Origin: Roseovarius lutimaris
Lineage (GTDB): Bacteria > Pseudomonadota > Alphaproteobacteria > Rhodobacterales > Rhodobacteraceae
DNA length: 64,000 nucleotides
Direction: 5' to 3'
NCBI RefSeq assembly: GCF_900115165.1
Contig: NZ_FOVP01000004.1
Location: forward strand, 1 to 64,000
This document shows, one piece after another, positions 27,044 through 35,921 of the stretch; position 1 is the first letter of the stretch; the number at the start of each line of letters is the position of its first letter. The position numbers and the translations under genes were made by a program. A model generated the notes under the pieces. The model had not been told where the DNA came from and made no database searches. It was given only the letters and a program-made list of their open reading frames with translations.

Positions 27044-27568
27044 TCAGAGCATCCGCAGGATCAGACCCACGATCGTCACCGGCACCAGACCCACGTGCAA
27101 CACATGATCAAACCAGTTGCTGCTGCCCCAGCCCATGATCCAGAGCGCCTGACCCAGAACCGCGACGAGTGGCAAGAAAACCTGCCCCGTCAGCACGCCA
27201 TATCCACAAATCGCCAGCACCATCACCGCCACCGGCACCGGCGCATAGCCAAGCCGGTAAAGATCAACCCGTATCCACCCCAAGGCCGAGGCCAGAAAGA
27301 CAAGGTAGGCCAGCAGGAACACCAGCAGTTCGACGCTTCCGAACGGGATCACCGCCACGCCCATGCCCGCCGCCATCTGGCGCAGGGCCAGCGCGGGCAA
27401 AGCCACCCCCAAAGGCGCCAAAAGCGCCATCAGCCCCGCCACCGGCAGCCAGCTGCGCAACACGAGCACCCCAAGGGCCATCGCACCACCGCCAACCGGC
27501 CCTGCTATCGCAAATCCAACCCACGCTATGACGAGGGCCAACCCGATCCACTCCACCGCTGCCCTCAT
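27044..27568 (-). CDS. multi-spanning membrane protein, unknown
   Basis: 174 residues, almost entirely hydrophobic, with five to six predicted membrane segments. Start ATG 27568 forms an ATGA overlap with the stop of the sialidase-like gene, so the two are translationally coupled and probably act together. No motif recognised. Segments include WIGLALVIAWVGFAIAGPV and VPVAVMVLAICGYGVL. The pairing with an Asp-box beta-propeller suggests an envelope function. Confidence 0.75.
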   Translation of the reverse strand: MRAAVEWIGLALVIAWVGFAIAGPVGGGAMALGVLVLRSWLPVAGLMALLAPLGVALPALALRQMAAGMGVAVIPFGSVELLVFLLAYLVFLASALGWIRVDLYRLGYAPVPVAVMVLAICGYGVLTGQVFLPLVAVLGQALWIMGWGSSNWFDHVLHVGLVPVTIVGLILRML

Positions 27569-28680
27569 TGCGCCATCACCCATGCCGCGTTGAACAGATG
27601 CAGGCGAATGCCGCGCTTGCCGTCGGTGGAATAGGTCAGCGCGATGTCATCCCCCACACGGGCGAGCATCGGATAGCGCAGCGCGCCCCTGGCCTCGAAG
27701 CGATGCACATGCCGCCAGCTTGCGCCCTCATCCTCGCTCACCGCAAGCCGAAGAGCGTCGGGGGCCTCCGCATCGTCATTCATCGCCATCAATATCCGCC
27801 CGTTCCCAAGCGACAGCGCCGCCACCGGCGCGTTCGGGTTGGCAATTGCAAGCGCCTCGGCGGGTGACCAGCTTTGGCCGCCATCACTGGTCCGGCTCAA
27901 CCATAGCGTTCCGCTGCGGTCGAGATCGCGCAGAAAGGCAAGCGCGCGGGTCGCGTCAAGTGGTACGATCATCGGCTGGACGGCTTTGATGCCGCTACCG
28001 GACATACGGCGCTGATCGCGGACCCGTCCCCTGGCGTCAAACCGCACCAATGCGCCATAGGTCACACCCATTTCGAAATAGACAGGCAAGGCGTGACTGC
28101 CGTCAGCGTAGGAAACCATCGGCGATTTCACCAGAAACGACCGGTTGAGGATTGGCGAGAGGTTGAGCTTGCTGGCCCTGACAGGCCCGCGCGCGCCTGT
28201 CGCAACATCCGCGATTGCGGCCATGGCCCAGCCCCCCACCGACACGGCGGTGGTATAAAGGTGACCGGGCGCCGCGTCATTCTGAATGGTATTGCCAAGG
28301 GTCACCACCAATTGACGCGGCTCAAGCACACGCGCCAAGGCCTCGCGGGTCAGATGGCGCGCGGGCTCTGAGCCGTTCCAGACCTCGCCCTCACGGGTGA
28401 AATGCACGGCGAAAATATCCACATCGGGTTTTGCTTCGGCGCTGCCCTGAAACCAGATCACCGAAAAACCATTCCCGTCCTGCACAATCGCGGGCGCATG
28501 TGCCTGGCCCTCTGAGGTGGTGTACTCCAACAGCGTTTCAAAGCGTGGGGTGCGTGTGTCGGGCAAAGCCTCTGGGCGCGCAAATCGCCAGTTGAGCGGC
28601 ACACCGCGCCGGATCGACCAGAGGCTCAGGCACAGGCTTAGCCCTGCAAGCGCAAGGATCGCCAGAGACGGCAGTGCCAC
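27565..28680 (-). CDS. sialidase/neuraminidase-like beta-propeller protein
   Basis: 371 residues. N-terminal hydrophobic anchor (residues 1-22), then a BNR/Asp-box type six-bladed propeller: SDGGQSWS and SEDEGASWR are two SxDxGxxW boxes, at about 270 and 320. It has Arg/Asp residues typical of the fold, but I cannot confirm the sialidase Arg triad, so enzymatic activity is open. It starts the two-gene operon with the membrane protein at 27044-27568 and follows the quinone oxidoreductase with only 1 bp spacing, so it may be read from that promoter. Confidence 0.8.
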   Translation of the reverse strand: MALPSLAILALAGLSLCLSLWSIRRGVPLNWRFARPEALPDTRTPRFETLLEYTTSEGQAHAPAIVQDGNGFSVIWFQGSAEAKPDVDIFAVHFTREGEVWNGSEPARHLTREALARVLEPRQLVVTLGNTIQNDAAPGHLYTTAVSVGGWAMAAIADVATGARGPVRASKLNLSPILNRSFLVKSPMVSYADGSHALPVYFEMGVTYGALVRFDARGRVRDQRRMSGSGIKAVQPMIVPLDATRALAFLRDLDRSGTLWLSRTSDGGQSWSPAEALAIANPNAPVAALSLGNGRILMAMNDDAEAPDALRLAVSEDEGASWRHVHRFEARGALRYPMLARVGDDIALTYSTDGKRGIRLHLFNAAWVMAQ

Positions 28681-28681
28681 C

Positions 28682-29665
28682 CTAGCCGACCTTCAGAACG
28701 ATCTTGCCGATATGTCCGCTTGTTTCCAGCCGCGCATGCGCCCCTGCCGCATCGGCCAGCGCAAATTCGGAATCCATCACCGGCGCGATCTTGCCTGCTT
28801 CAAGCAGCGGCCAGACGTTTGCCAGAAGCGCCTCGGCGATCCGCGCCTTGGCCAGATCGCTTTGCGGGCGCAGGGTGCTTCCGGTGATTGTCAGGCGGCG
28901 CATCATCAGCTGGGCAAAGTTCAACTCGACCTTGGGCCCTTGCAAAAACGCGATCTGCACAAGCCGCCCGTCATCGGCCAGCGCCTTGACGTTGCGCGGA
29001 AGATAGTCACCGCCGACCATATCGAGGATAAGATCGGCCCCGCCCGCGGCGCGCATTACATCGACAAAATCATCCCTGCGATAGTTGATCGCGCGCTCGG
29101 CGCCAAGATTTTCGCAGGCCTGGCATTTTTCATCCGACCCGGCGGTGGCAAACACCCGCGCGCCGAATTCGCGCGCGAGCTGAATCGCGGTGGTGCCGAT
29201 GCCGCTTGATCCGCCATGCACCAGAAACCGTTCTCCGGCCTTGAGGCCGCCGCGTTGAAACACATTCGACCAGACGGTGAAAAACGTCTCGGGCAGGCAG
29301 GCCGTCTCTTTCAACCCCATGCCAGCAGGCACCGGCAGGCAATGCGCGGCGGGGGTGGAAACATATTCAGCGTAGCCGCCGCCGGGCAAGAGCGCACAGA
29401 CCTGATCGCCAAGCGCAAGGCCGCCAACGCCCGCGCCAAGCGCGACCACCTCGCCCGCGCCCTCCAACCCGGGCAGATCGCTTGCGGTGGCGGGCGGCGC
29501 ATAAAGCCCGGCACGTTGCAGGGCATCGGGGCGGTTGACCCCGGCATAGGCCAGCCGGATCACCACCTCACCAGCGCGCGGCTCGGGGCGTGGGCGGGAT
29601 GTGGGCGCCAAAACCTCGGGGCCGCCTGCGTGGGTGATTTCAACGGCCTGCATCGTCTTGCTCAT
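28682..29665 (-). CDS. NAD(P)H-quinone oxidoreductase, zinc-free MDR superfamily (PIG3/QOR type)
   Basis: 327 residues from ATG 29665, with AGGA upstream; the in-frame start at 29704 is not needed. Medium-chain dehydrogenase/reductase without zinc ligands: GGPEVL at the start, VNRPDALQRAGLY near 45, and the NADPH loop VHGGSSGIGTTAIQLA at about 140-155. Likely reduces quinones or enones in the cytosol. Directly downstream of coq9 by 20 bp, so probably co-transcribed. Confidence 0.9.
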   Translation of the reverse strand: MSKTMQAVEITHAGGPEVLAPTSRPRPEPRAGEVVIRLAYAGVNRPDALQRAGLYAPPATASDLPGLEGAGEVVALGAGVGGLALGDQVCALLPGGGYAEYVSTPAAHCLPVPAGMGLKETACLPETFFTVWSNVFQRGGLKAGERFLVHGGSSGIGTTAIQLAREFGARVFATAGSDEKCQACENLGAERAINYRRDDFVDVMRAAGGADLILDMVGGDYLPRNVKALADDGRLVQIAFLQGPKVELNFAQLMMRRLTITGSTLRPQSDLAKARIAEALLANVWPLLEAGKIAPVMDSEFALADAAGAHARLETSGHIGKIVLKVG

Positions 29666-29685
29666 GTCTTTTGATTCCTTCTGTC

Positions 29686-30375
29686 TCAGGTGGGCCTGTT
29701 CCAACGGCCCGGCATGCCGGTCGTCGCGCCCGCTTGTGGCGCGCGAATTTTATTCAGAAAGCTGAACGGCCCGGCCATCAGCCCTGACATCAGACGATTG
29801 TCGCGCGCCTGTGCCTTGAACTTTTCGATCTGCATGACGTCCTCGATCCGGCGATCAAGAAACTCCCAGGTGCGGGCGCTATTTTCGCTGGTGTCGCCCA
29901 GCCAATAAAGCACCGTCGTGCCGTAGACCCCCGAGAGCGTCGCGCGTTTGGTGTACCAATTCACATCGTCCGAGGTGTCGCCAAGCGCCAGCCAGATCCG
30001 ATCGCAGGTCTGCCAGACGGCGCGGGCGCCATCGGCGGCATAGATCGGCAGGGAAAACAGGGTCATGCCACGGCGGACAAGCTCCTTGTCCTCGACCGCC
30101 TCAAGCCGGGCACGAACAGCGAAGGCAATCCGGTCACGAAACCGCATGTCGCCCAGATCAGCCGCTTCGAGACGCGCCAACATCGCGTGATCGCCCGCCT
30201 CGTGATAGGCCAAGGCAAGATCAACCGCACCACGCGGACAGATCGCCGCGACCAGACCGGGATCAATATCCGCCTCGCTTGCAGCGGCGTTCAATGTGGC
30301 CTCGCTCCAGCCGTCAAACGGCACATGCAGCTTGGCGGCATCAAGCAATCTGGTCATCAAATCGGGGTCATGCAT
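29686..30375 (-). CDS. coq9: COQ9-family ubiquinone biosynthesis protein
   Basis: 229 residues. COQ9 is a TetR-fold lipid-binding protein that presents ubiquinone intermediates to the hydroxylase COQ7. The C-terminal COQ9 signature is present (DDVNWYTKRATLSGVYG, TVLYWLGDTSE, WEFLDRRIEDVM). Lengths agree. The neighbour rpsU is divergent from it, an order often seen in Rhodobacterales. Upstream start at 30375. Confidence 0.93.
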   Translation of the reverse strand: MHDPDLMTRLLDAAKLHVPFDGWSEATLNAAASEADIDPGLVAAICPRGAVDLALAYHEAGDHAMLARLEAADLGDMRFRDRIAFAVRARLEAVEDKELVRRGMTLFSLPIYAADGARAVWQTCDRIWLALGDTSDDVNWYTKRATLSGVYGTTVLYWLGDTSENSARTWEFLDRRIEDVMQIEKFKAQARDNRLMSGLMAGPFSFLNKIRAPQAGATTGMPGRWNRPT

Positions 30376-30403
30376 CGGCTTTTCCTCTTCGCTTCGCGCA
30401 CAC

Positions 30404-30432
30404 TAGACAAAACTGGGGTGCTTTGCTATACG
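30404..30432 (+). promoter_or_regulatory. candidate rpsU promoter
   Basis: TAGACA at 30404-30409, 17-bp spacer, TATACG at 30427-30432; close to consensus at both boxes and 52 bp before the rpsU ATG. The stretch also lies just upstream of the divergent coq9 start. Confidence 0.5.
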
Positions 30433-30484
30433 GCGATTTCCTGCAAATCCTTGCAACTCAACTTAGAAAGGTGGTGAAAACCAC

Positions 30485-30691
30485 ATGCAGGTTAGTGTTC
30501 GCGACAACAATGTCGATCAGGCGCTTCGTGCCCTGAAGAAAAAGCTGCAGCGCGAAGGCGTTTTTCGTGAAATGAAGCTCAAGCAACATTTCGAGAAACC
30601 GTCCGAGAAAAAAGCGCGTGAGAAAGCTGAAGCGATTCGCCGTGCCCGTAAGCTGGCGCGTAAGAAAGCTCAGCGCGAAGGGATGGTCTAA
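30485..30691 (+). CDS. rpsU: 30S ribosomal protein S21
   Basis: 68 residues. Small basic ribosomal protein involved in translation initiation. The N-terminus [20 protein letters not shown] and a Lys/Arg-rich tail are diagnostic. SD AAGGTGG lies 9-15 bp upstream. Own promoter and terminator, so monocistronic. Confidence 0.97.
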   Translation: MQVSVRDNNVDQALRALKKKLQREGVFREMKLKQHFEKPSEKKAREKAEAIRRARKLARKKAQREGMV

Positions 30692-30782
30692 GGACCGCTC
30701 GGGCAGCTTTTGCCAACACGGGGTTTTCACATCCCGAAAAAGATTATCGGTTTTCGGACCAGATGTGTGAAGCTTTTGACGA

Positions 30783-30810
30783 CCCCCGAGCCTATGCTTC
30801 GGGGGTTTGT
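30783..30810 (+). terminator. terminator after rpsU
   Basis: CCCCCGA (30783-30789), loop, TCGGGGG (30799-30805), then TTTGTCGTTTT. Seven-bp GC stem with a broken T-run, 92 bp after the rpsU stop. Confidence 0.75.
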
Positions 30811-30846
30811 CGTTTTGGGGCTGTTGTCATTGGGGGCGTTGCCCCC

Positions 30847-30895
30847 GGTGCCCTGTTCAGGGCACCTCCCCCAGGATATTTTTGGCCAGAAGAAA
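30847..30895 (-). repeat. dispersed intergenic repeat element, copy C
   Basis: On the minus strand it reads TTTCTTCTGGCCAAAAATAT, CCTGGGGGAGG, then a perfect 9-bp hairpin GGTGCCCTG/CAGGGCACC (30847-30866). Same order as copy A at 18131-18176 but with a different stem sequence, so the structure rather than the stem bases is kept. Confidence 0.55.
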
Positions 30896-30916
30896 CCGGG
30901 CCGGTTTTGACCGGAG

Positions 30917-31105
30917 TCAGGTAAGCTGGCAAATCGGCGCACCGCGCAGCAAAGAGGTCACAAAACGCCCCTCGGCGGTATCACGGATCGCATAGCCATA
31001 GCCGCGAAGGCGATGTTTCCATTCCCGCTCAGAGACCGCCAATTGGCGTTCACGCATGACCATGTCGCGGATGCTTGCGGGGGTTTCGTTTGTTTGACGT
31101 TCCAT
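30917..31105 (-). CDS. small conserved-looking hypothetical protein
   Basis: 62 residues from ATG 31105 (AGGAAACG upstream). Charged, Arg/Glu-rich helix in the first half (ETPASIRDMVMRERQLAVSE), then WKHRLRGYGYAIRDTAEGRF and a hydrophobic end. No signal peptide or Cys motif beyond one C near the end. Not recognised. Codon use matches neighbours. It stands alone between rpsU and the amidotransferase gene. Confidence 0.6.
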   Translation of the reverse strand: MERQTNETPASIRDMVMRERQLAVSEREWKHRLRGYGYAIRDTAEGRFVTSLLRGAPICQLT

Positions 31106-31208
31106 CGTTTCCTGCCTCATTACAATTAACCACTACAGCAGGGATAGTTTACGGTTGTGGCGGCAATTGTTCTGAATTGTGGCGCACTCGGGGTATTGTC
31201 TGGGCCGC

Positions 31209-31925
31209 TCAGATGGTTGCATCCACCTCAGGCAATTGCGGGGTGGCGTCACGGCACGCGGCGGCGGCGGCCACCAGGGCGCGAAAGATTCCCATCTGGC
31301 GATGCGCATAGAAAAGATGCTCGGGGTGCCATTGCACGCCGATGGCGAAGGGCTCTGACACCCGCTCGATCGCTTGGATCATGCCGCCGGTGTCACGCGC
31401 CGCCACCCGCAGGCCGCGCCCAAGAAGATCGACCGCCTGAGTATGCAGCGCATTCACCTTCATCGGGGCCGCGCCCGCCACCCCGGCAAGGCGTGTGTCT
31501 GGCTCAAGACAGACGGTTTTGCGTGGCAGGATGGTGCGGATCTGGTCGCTTGAGGCATAGGTGGCATAGGCATCCTGATGCAAAGAACCGCCCAGCGCAA
31601 TGTTGAGCATCTGACTGCCGCGGCAAATCCCAAGCACCGGTTTGTTGCGTTCGAACGCCGCCAGAACCATATCGTGCTCCAGCGCATCGCGATCCGGGTC
31701 AAGCCGCGCCGAGGTGACAAGCCGACCGCCGTAAAGATCGGGCGAAATGTCATCGCCACCACCGATAATGATGCCATCCACCGCGTCGATATCGGCATCG
31801 CTCCCGGCCACCCAACGGGTTGAGCGCCCCCCCGCCAGCCAGACATTGAGCGCGATCAGCGGATATATCCGCCAGCCGGAGCGACGCGAGGTGGTCACCC
31901 CGATCAGGGGTTTGCCTGCGCTCAT
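31209..31925 (-). CDS. class I glutamine-amidotransferase-like hydrolase (peptidase C26, PuuD type)
   Basis: 238 residues. Gamma-glutamyl hydrolase-type fold: GGGDDISPDLY (56-66), nucleophile Cys101 in GICRGSQ, and the His-Glu pair in VQWHPEH near 203-206. The start overlaps the stop of the amidoligase gene by ATGA, a tight functional pair. In known systems a C26 enzyme cleaves gamma-glutamyl amides made by a partner ligase, as with PuuD/PuuA. Here the partner is an amidoligase, so the substrate is probably a gamma-linked peptide or a protein-linked amide. Confidence 0.88.
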   Translation of the reverse strand: MSAGKPLIGVTTSRRSGWRIYPLIALNVWLAGGRSTRWVAGSDADIDAVDGIIIGGGDDISPDLYGGRLVTSARLDPDRDALEHDMVLAAFERNKPVLGICRGSQMLNIALGGSLHQDAYATYASSDQIRTILPRKTVCLEPDTRLAGVAGAAPMKVNALHTQAVDLLGRGLRVAARDTGGMIQAIERVSEPFAIGVQWHPEHLFYAHRQMGIFRALVAAAAACRDATPQLPEVDATI

Positions 31926-32881
31926 GGCGAAACGCGGTCCAGTCCCGCCGCCTTAAGGATCGCGCCACAGCGCACCGCCCAGCTTTTGCGGCTGAGGGTC
32001 AACACACCGTGATCGTCCTGCCAAGCCCTGGCAAGCTTTGCCAAGAGGTCTGCATCCTGCGCCACGCGCTCGACCAGAAGCCAGCGGTTCCATTCATCGG
32101 CTATGGACCAACCGGGTTCGTCGATGCGGCAATCGGGCAGGCGGAAATGAAAGGTCGGGCGCGCCGCAGTCTTGTCGGAAATCGCCGCCGCTATCCTGTC
32201 GGGATCAAAATGCGCAAAGATCGGCAGCATATCGAGACCTCGATTGCGGCTTGGGGTGTATTGAAGATAAAGCCCGGTTACATGGTCAAGTCTGGCGCCC
32301 GGCCCGGCCGCGATCAGCGCGCGCACGAAATCGGTCGGATAAGGATCGGTAAAGGGCAGCACGCGGCGCGAATCGTCAATCGGATTGGCGGTGCGAATCC
32401 AATCCTCGATCAGGGCATAGGCCAGAAGCGGATGCACGATATCGGTGTCGGCGTCACTTGCGATTTCGATGTTGAGATGCAGGCCGAACCCTAAGAACCA
32501 TCCCGCGCCGCTTCCCAACCCGCCCGCCTCGCGCAGGGCCGCGCGCAGATCATCCAGCCGTGACAGGCCCGCGTGATCCAAGGGCTCGGTCACGATTTCG
32601 ACCGGGATAACCTCGCGGCCGATATCAAGCGCCAGATCGCGCAGTTTGCTTTTCTGGGCGTTGCGCAAAAAAACGTCGAGGTAAATCTCGATCTTGCCGA
32701 TTTCGCTATCCTTGATGGTCCAGAACGGGCCATCGCCCTGTTCGGCCTTGCCGCCAAGGGTGTCGGCGCAGGTGCACGCAACGCGGGCCTCGTCCAGACC
32801 GCCAAGCTCGATCTCGACCCCGACAAGGCGGGGGGTGCCCCTGGCATTCAGCGGCTGAGGCAGGTAGGCGAACTTGGGCAT
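31922..32881 (-). CDS. amidoligase family enzyme (COOH-NH2 ligase, glutamine-synthetase-like fold)
   Basis: 319 residues from ATG 32881, which follows AAAGGGAG. The start of the domain reads LVGVEIELGGL, where GS-like amidoligases place metal-binding Glu residues; later come EIVTEPLDH, FGLHLNIEI, TGLYLQYTPSRNRGLD and FHFRLPDCRID, all in keeping with the Amidoligase_2 family. Such enzymes form amide or peptide bonds with ATP. Substrate is unknown. Coupled to the GATase-like gene, an association predicted by comparative genomics for this family. Confidence 0.82.
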   Translation of the reverse strand: MPKFAYLPQPLNARGTPRLVGVEIELGGLDEARVACTCADTLGGKAEQGDGPFWTIKDSEIGKIEIYLDVFLRNAQKSKLRDLALDIGREVIPVEIVTEPLDHAGLSRLDDLRAALREAGGLGSGAGWFLGFGLHLNIEIASDADTDIVHPLLAYALIEDWIRTANPIDDSRRVLPFTDPYPTDFVRALIAAGPGARLDHVTGLYLQYTPSRNRGLDMLPIFAHFDPDRIAAAISDKTAARPTFHFRLPDCRIDEPGWSIADEWNRWLLVERVAQDADLLAKLARAWQDDHGVLTLSRKSWAVRCGAILKAAGLDRVSP

Positions 32882-32960
32882 GATACAGCTCCCTTTCACA
32901 AATCGAGCGGCCCGTCTGACAGGCCGCCCCCCCAAGGCGTGACCTTGAGCGTGTCTTGGC

Positions 32961-34148
32961 CTAATCGCCAAGCCCGGCGTCGGCCTCGATCTCGCGCCGG
33001 GACTTGCGGGCGCGTTCGGTGGCTGATTTCAACTGTCCGCAGGCGGCCATGATATCCTCGCCGCGCGGGGTGCGGACCGGGCTGGCATAACCGGCATTAT
33101 AGATGATGTCGGCAAAGGCGCGGATGCGGTTGTTGCTGGATCGCTCATAGGGGGCACCGGGCCATTCGTTGAACGGAATAAGGTTGATCTTGGCCGGAAT
33201 GCCCTCGATCAGACGGATAAGGCGATGCGCATCCGCGTCACTGTCATTCACCCCCTTGAGCATCACGTATTCAAAGGTGATCCGCTCGGAGTTGCTGACC
33301 TTGGGATAGCTGCGCAGCGCCTCAAGCAGCACCTCAAGGTTCCATTTCCTGTTGATCGGGACAAGGCGGTCGCGCACCTCATCGGTGGTGGCGTGAAAGG
33401 AAATTGCAAGCTGACAGCCGATTTCCTGCGCCGTGCGCGCAATTTCCGGCACGACACCCGAGGTCGAGAGAGTAATGCGGCGACGAGAGAGTTGAATGCC
33501 CTCGGCATCCATCGCGATCTTCATCGCATCGCGGACGTTTTCAAAATTATAAAGCGGCTCGCCCATGCCCATCAGAACGATATTGGACAAAAGCCGACCT
33601 TCCACATTACGCGCGCCCTGTTCGGGCCATTCATTCAGATCGTCCCTCGCCATCATTACCTGGCCGATGATTTCGCCAGCGGTCAGATTGCGCACCAGTT
33701 TCTGGGTGCCGGTGTGACAGAACGAACAGGTCAGGGTACAGCCAACCTGGGATGAAATGCACAGCGTGCCGCGCGAGTCTTCGGGGATATAGACGACCTC
33801 GACCTCGTGACCGCCATTGATGCGCACAAGGTATTTGCGCGTGCCATCTTCACTGACCTGCTTGCTGACAACCTCGGGGATTTCGATCACAAAGCTCTCG
33901 GCAAGCTCGGCGCGAAAGGCCTTGGACAGGTTCGTCATTTCGCCGAAATCACGCACGCCCCATTGGTAAATCCATTGCCAGATCTGGCCGACCCGCATCC
34001 TGGCCTGTTTTTCCGGCGTGCCATGCGCGATCAGAACCTCGCGCATCTGCTCTCGGGTCAGGCCGACAAGGTTGATCGGCCCCTCGGGCATCTTGCGGGG
34101 GATCGTCAGAACGTCTTGCGTGATCGGGGCAGTCTGGGTCATGGTCAT
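32961..34148 (-). CDS. rlmN: dual-specificity 23S rRNA (A2503)/tRNA (A37) methyltransferase RlmN
   Basis: 395 residues from ATG 34148 (34142 is equally possible). Radical-SAM enzyme methylating C2 of A2503 in 23S rRNA and A37 in some tRNAs. CX3CX2C is Cys137, Cys141, Cys144 ([12 protein letters not shown]); MGMGEPLYN and STSGVVPEI are the SAM-binding segments, and the methyl-carrying Cys lies in the C-terminal IMAACGQLK. The reading frame extends upstream to 34487 without homology and overlaps tag, so it is not included. Normal family length. Confidence 0.96.
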   Translation of the reverse strand: MTMTQTAPITQDVLTIPRKMPEGPINLVGLTREQMREVLIAHGTPEKQARMRVGQIWQWIYQWGVRDFGEMTNLSKAFRAELAESFVIEIPEVVSKQVSEDGTRKYLVRINGGHEVEVVYIPEDSRGTLCISSQVGCTLTCSFCHTGTQKLVRNLTAGEIIGQVMMARDDLNEWPEQGARNVEGRLLSNIVLMGMGEPLYNFENVRDAMKIAMDAEGIQLSRRRITLSTSGVVPEIARTAQEIGCQLAISFHATTDEVRDRLVPINRKWNLEVLLEALRSYPKVSNSERITFEYVMLKGVNDSDADAHRLIRLIEGIPAKINLIPFNEWPGAPYERSSNNRIRAFADIIYNAGYASPVRTPRGEDIMAACGQLKSATERARKSRREIEADAGLGD

Positions 34149-34249
34149 TCGCGCGGTTAGGGTCTGGATGCATCTCCATATAGGATTCGCGCGGGAATTA
34201 CACACCTTTCCGGGGAGGTGGGGCGCACAACCGTCTCGCTTTGCGCAGA

Positions 34250-34831
34250 TCAAAGGCGTTTTGATTGCCCAAGCTGTGCGACCGGCGCATGACAGGGGCA
34301 GGTGACCAGATGGTCGTTGACCATGCCCACCGCCTGCATGAAGGCATAGACGATTGTGGGACCACAGAACTTGAACCCGCGTTTCTTCAAATCTTTCGAA
34401 ATTCTTATGGAAAGATCGGTCTGCGCAGGGACCTCGGACAGGCTCTGCCACTTGTTCTGAACAGGGGTGCCGCCGACGTAATCCCACAGGTAGCGATCAA
34501 ACCCGCCCCCGGCCTCGATCTGTTGCCAGACGCGGGCATTTCCAATCGTCGCCTCGATCTTGCCGCGGTGGCGGATGATACCCGGGTCCGCCAGCAGGCG
34601 CTGCACATCCTGCTCGCCCCAGGTGGCGATGATATTCGGGTCAAACCCCTGAAAAGCGGCGCGAAAATTCTCTCGCTTGCGCAGGATGGTGATCCAGCTC
34701 AGGCCCGCCTGAAACCCGTCAAGAACAAGCTTTTCCCAGAGCGCGCGGCTGTCATATTCGGGCACGCCCCAATCGGTATCATGGTAAGCCTCATAGAGCG
34801 CATCCCCCCCAACCCAGCCGCATCTTTCCAT
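34250..34831 (-). CDS. tag: DNA-3-methyladenine glycosylase I
   Basis: 193 residues. Base-excision enzyme removing 3-methyladenine. Begins [18 protein letters not shown] exactly as the family does, supporting start 34831 over 34846. Zinc-snap residues are Cys4, His17 and the C-terminal [18 protein letters not shown] and [15 protein letters not shown] are typical. The short gap to rlmN suggests possible co-transcription. Confidence 0.95.
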   Translation of the reverse strand: MERCGWVGGDALYEAYHDTDWGVPEYDSRALWEKLVLDGFQAGLSWITILRKRENFRAAFQGFDPNIIATWGEQDVQRLLADPGIIRHRGKIEATIGNARVWQQIEAGGGFDRYLWDYVGGTPVQNKWQSLSEVPAQTDLSIRISKDLKKRGFKFCGPTIVYAFMQAVGMVNDHLVTCPCHAPVAQLGQSKRL

Positions 34832-34906
34832 CCTGCTCACCCTCATCTTTTGCCGACATCACGCAAATGTGTTTAAAAACAACTCTTTAAGCTTTACTTA
34901 ACGGAA

Positions 34907-35782
34907 ATGGCCCAACTTGTGAAGCACGCCATTTCGGAGAAGAGCATGGGGAAGAAAAATAAATGGGCCGACATTCCGGCCGGGCATGACAACCCGCTCG
35001 CCTATGCCATTTCGGCGCGGGACCGGTCCGTCATAGAGATGGTCAACCAAGCGGTGAAACACAAACAGGTCGTGTTGGCCTATCAGGCGGTTGTGCCTGC
35101 GGGCAGGCAGGCCAAACCGGCCTTTTACGAGGGGCTGATTCGGGTCCTTGATGAAACCGGGCGTATCATCCCTGCGCGTGAATTCATCGCCGCAATCGAA
35201 ACCACCGAAACCGGTCGAATCGTCGATTGCCTGGCCCTGGAAAAAGGTCTCAAGACGCTGATGGACTATCCTGATTTGCGGCTGGCGATCAACATGTCGG
35301 CCCGCTCTATCGGCTACGCCCGCTGGATGCGCATCCTCAAACGCGGGCTTGGCGAAGATCCGACAATTGCCGAGCGGCTTATCCTTGAGATCACTGAAAG
35401 TTCGGCCATGCTTGTGCCCGAGTTGGTGATCGGTTTCATGAAGGAATTGCAGCGAAAAGGGATCAGTTTTGCGCTTGATGATTTCGGCGCCGGATATACA
35501 TCGTTCCGCTATCTCAAGGATTTCTACTTTGACATCCTCAAGATCGACGGACAGTTCATTCGTGACATCGCGCATGACGCCGATAATCAGGTGCTGACTG
35601 CCGCCCTGACCAGTGTTGGACAACAATTCGACATGGTCACCGTTGCCGAGAGCGTCGAAAAACCGGCTGATGCCGCCTATCTGACAGCGCTTGGGATCGA
35701 CTGTCTTCAGGGGTATTACTTTGGTGCCCCAACGGTAAAGCCGCCCTGGCTTGACAGTGCCCTTGACCAAGCCATCGCTTGA
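34907..35782 (+). CDS. EAL-domain protein, putative cyclic-di-GMP phosphodiesterase
   Basis: 291 residues; a single EAL domain from about 45 to 285 with a short N-terminal region and no GGDEF, PAS or membrane segment. Catalytic pattern looks complete: YEGL (EAL Glu kept), Asn in AINMSA, Glu in ITES, DDFGAGYTS, Lys in KIDGQFI and the Glu in AESVE. So it is more likely an active phosphodiesterase than a degenerate sensor. Start at 34907 is tentative; ATG 34946 is possible. Stands alone between tag and phaA. Confidence 0.9.
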   Translation: MAQLVKHAISEKSMGKKNKWADIPAGHDNPLAYAISARDRSVIEMVNQAVKHKQVVLAYQAVVPAGRQAKPAFYEGLIRVLDETGRIIPAREFIAAIETTETGRIVDCLALEKGLKTLMDYPDLRLAINMSARSIGYARWMRILKRGLGEDPTIAERLILEITESSAMLVPELVIGFMKELQRKGISFALDDFGAGYTSFRYLKDFYFDILKIDGQFIRDIAHDADNQVLTAALTSVGQQFDMVTVAESVEKPADAAYLTALGIDCLQGYYFGAPTVKPPWLDSALDQAIA

Positions 35783-35851
35783 ATGTGACACTCCGTCCAT
35801 TGCCGCAATGCGGCATCTAAGATATGACGCCGCGTAAAGGCGGAGGCCGTC

Positions 35852-35880
35852 TGGGGCGACACATCTGATGTGACACCCCA
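35852..35880. promoter_or_regulatory. inverted repeat upstream of phaA
   Basis: TGGGGCGACACATC, one T, GATGTGACACCCCA: 14-bp arms with two mismatches, ending 41 bp before the phaA ATG. Could be an operator or a leader hairpin. Confidence 0.4.
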
Positions 35881-35921
35881 AGCATCCCCTTCGCTCTGGC
35901 AAATCCTGGTGGAGGACACAC

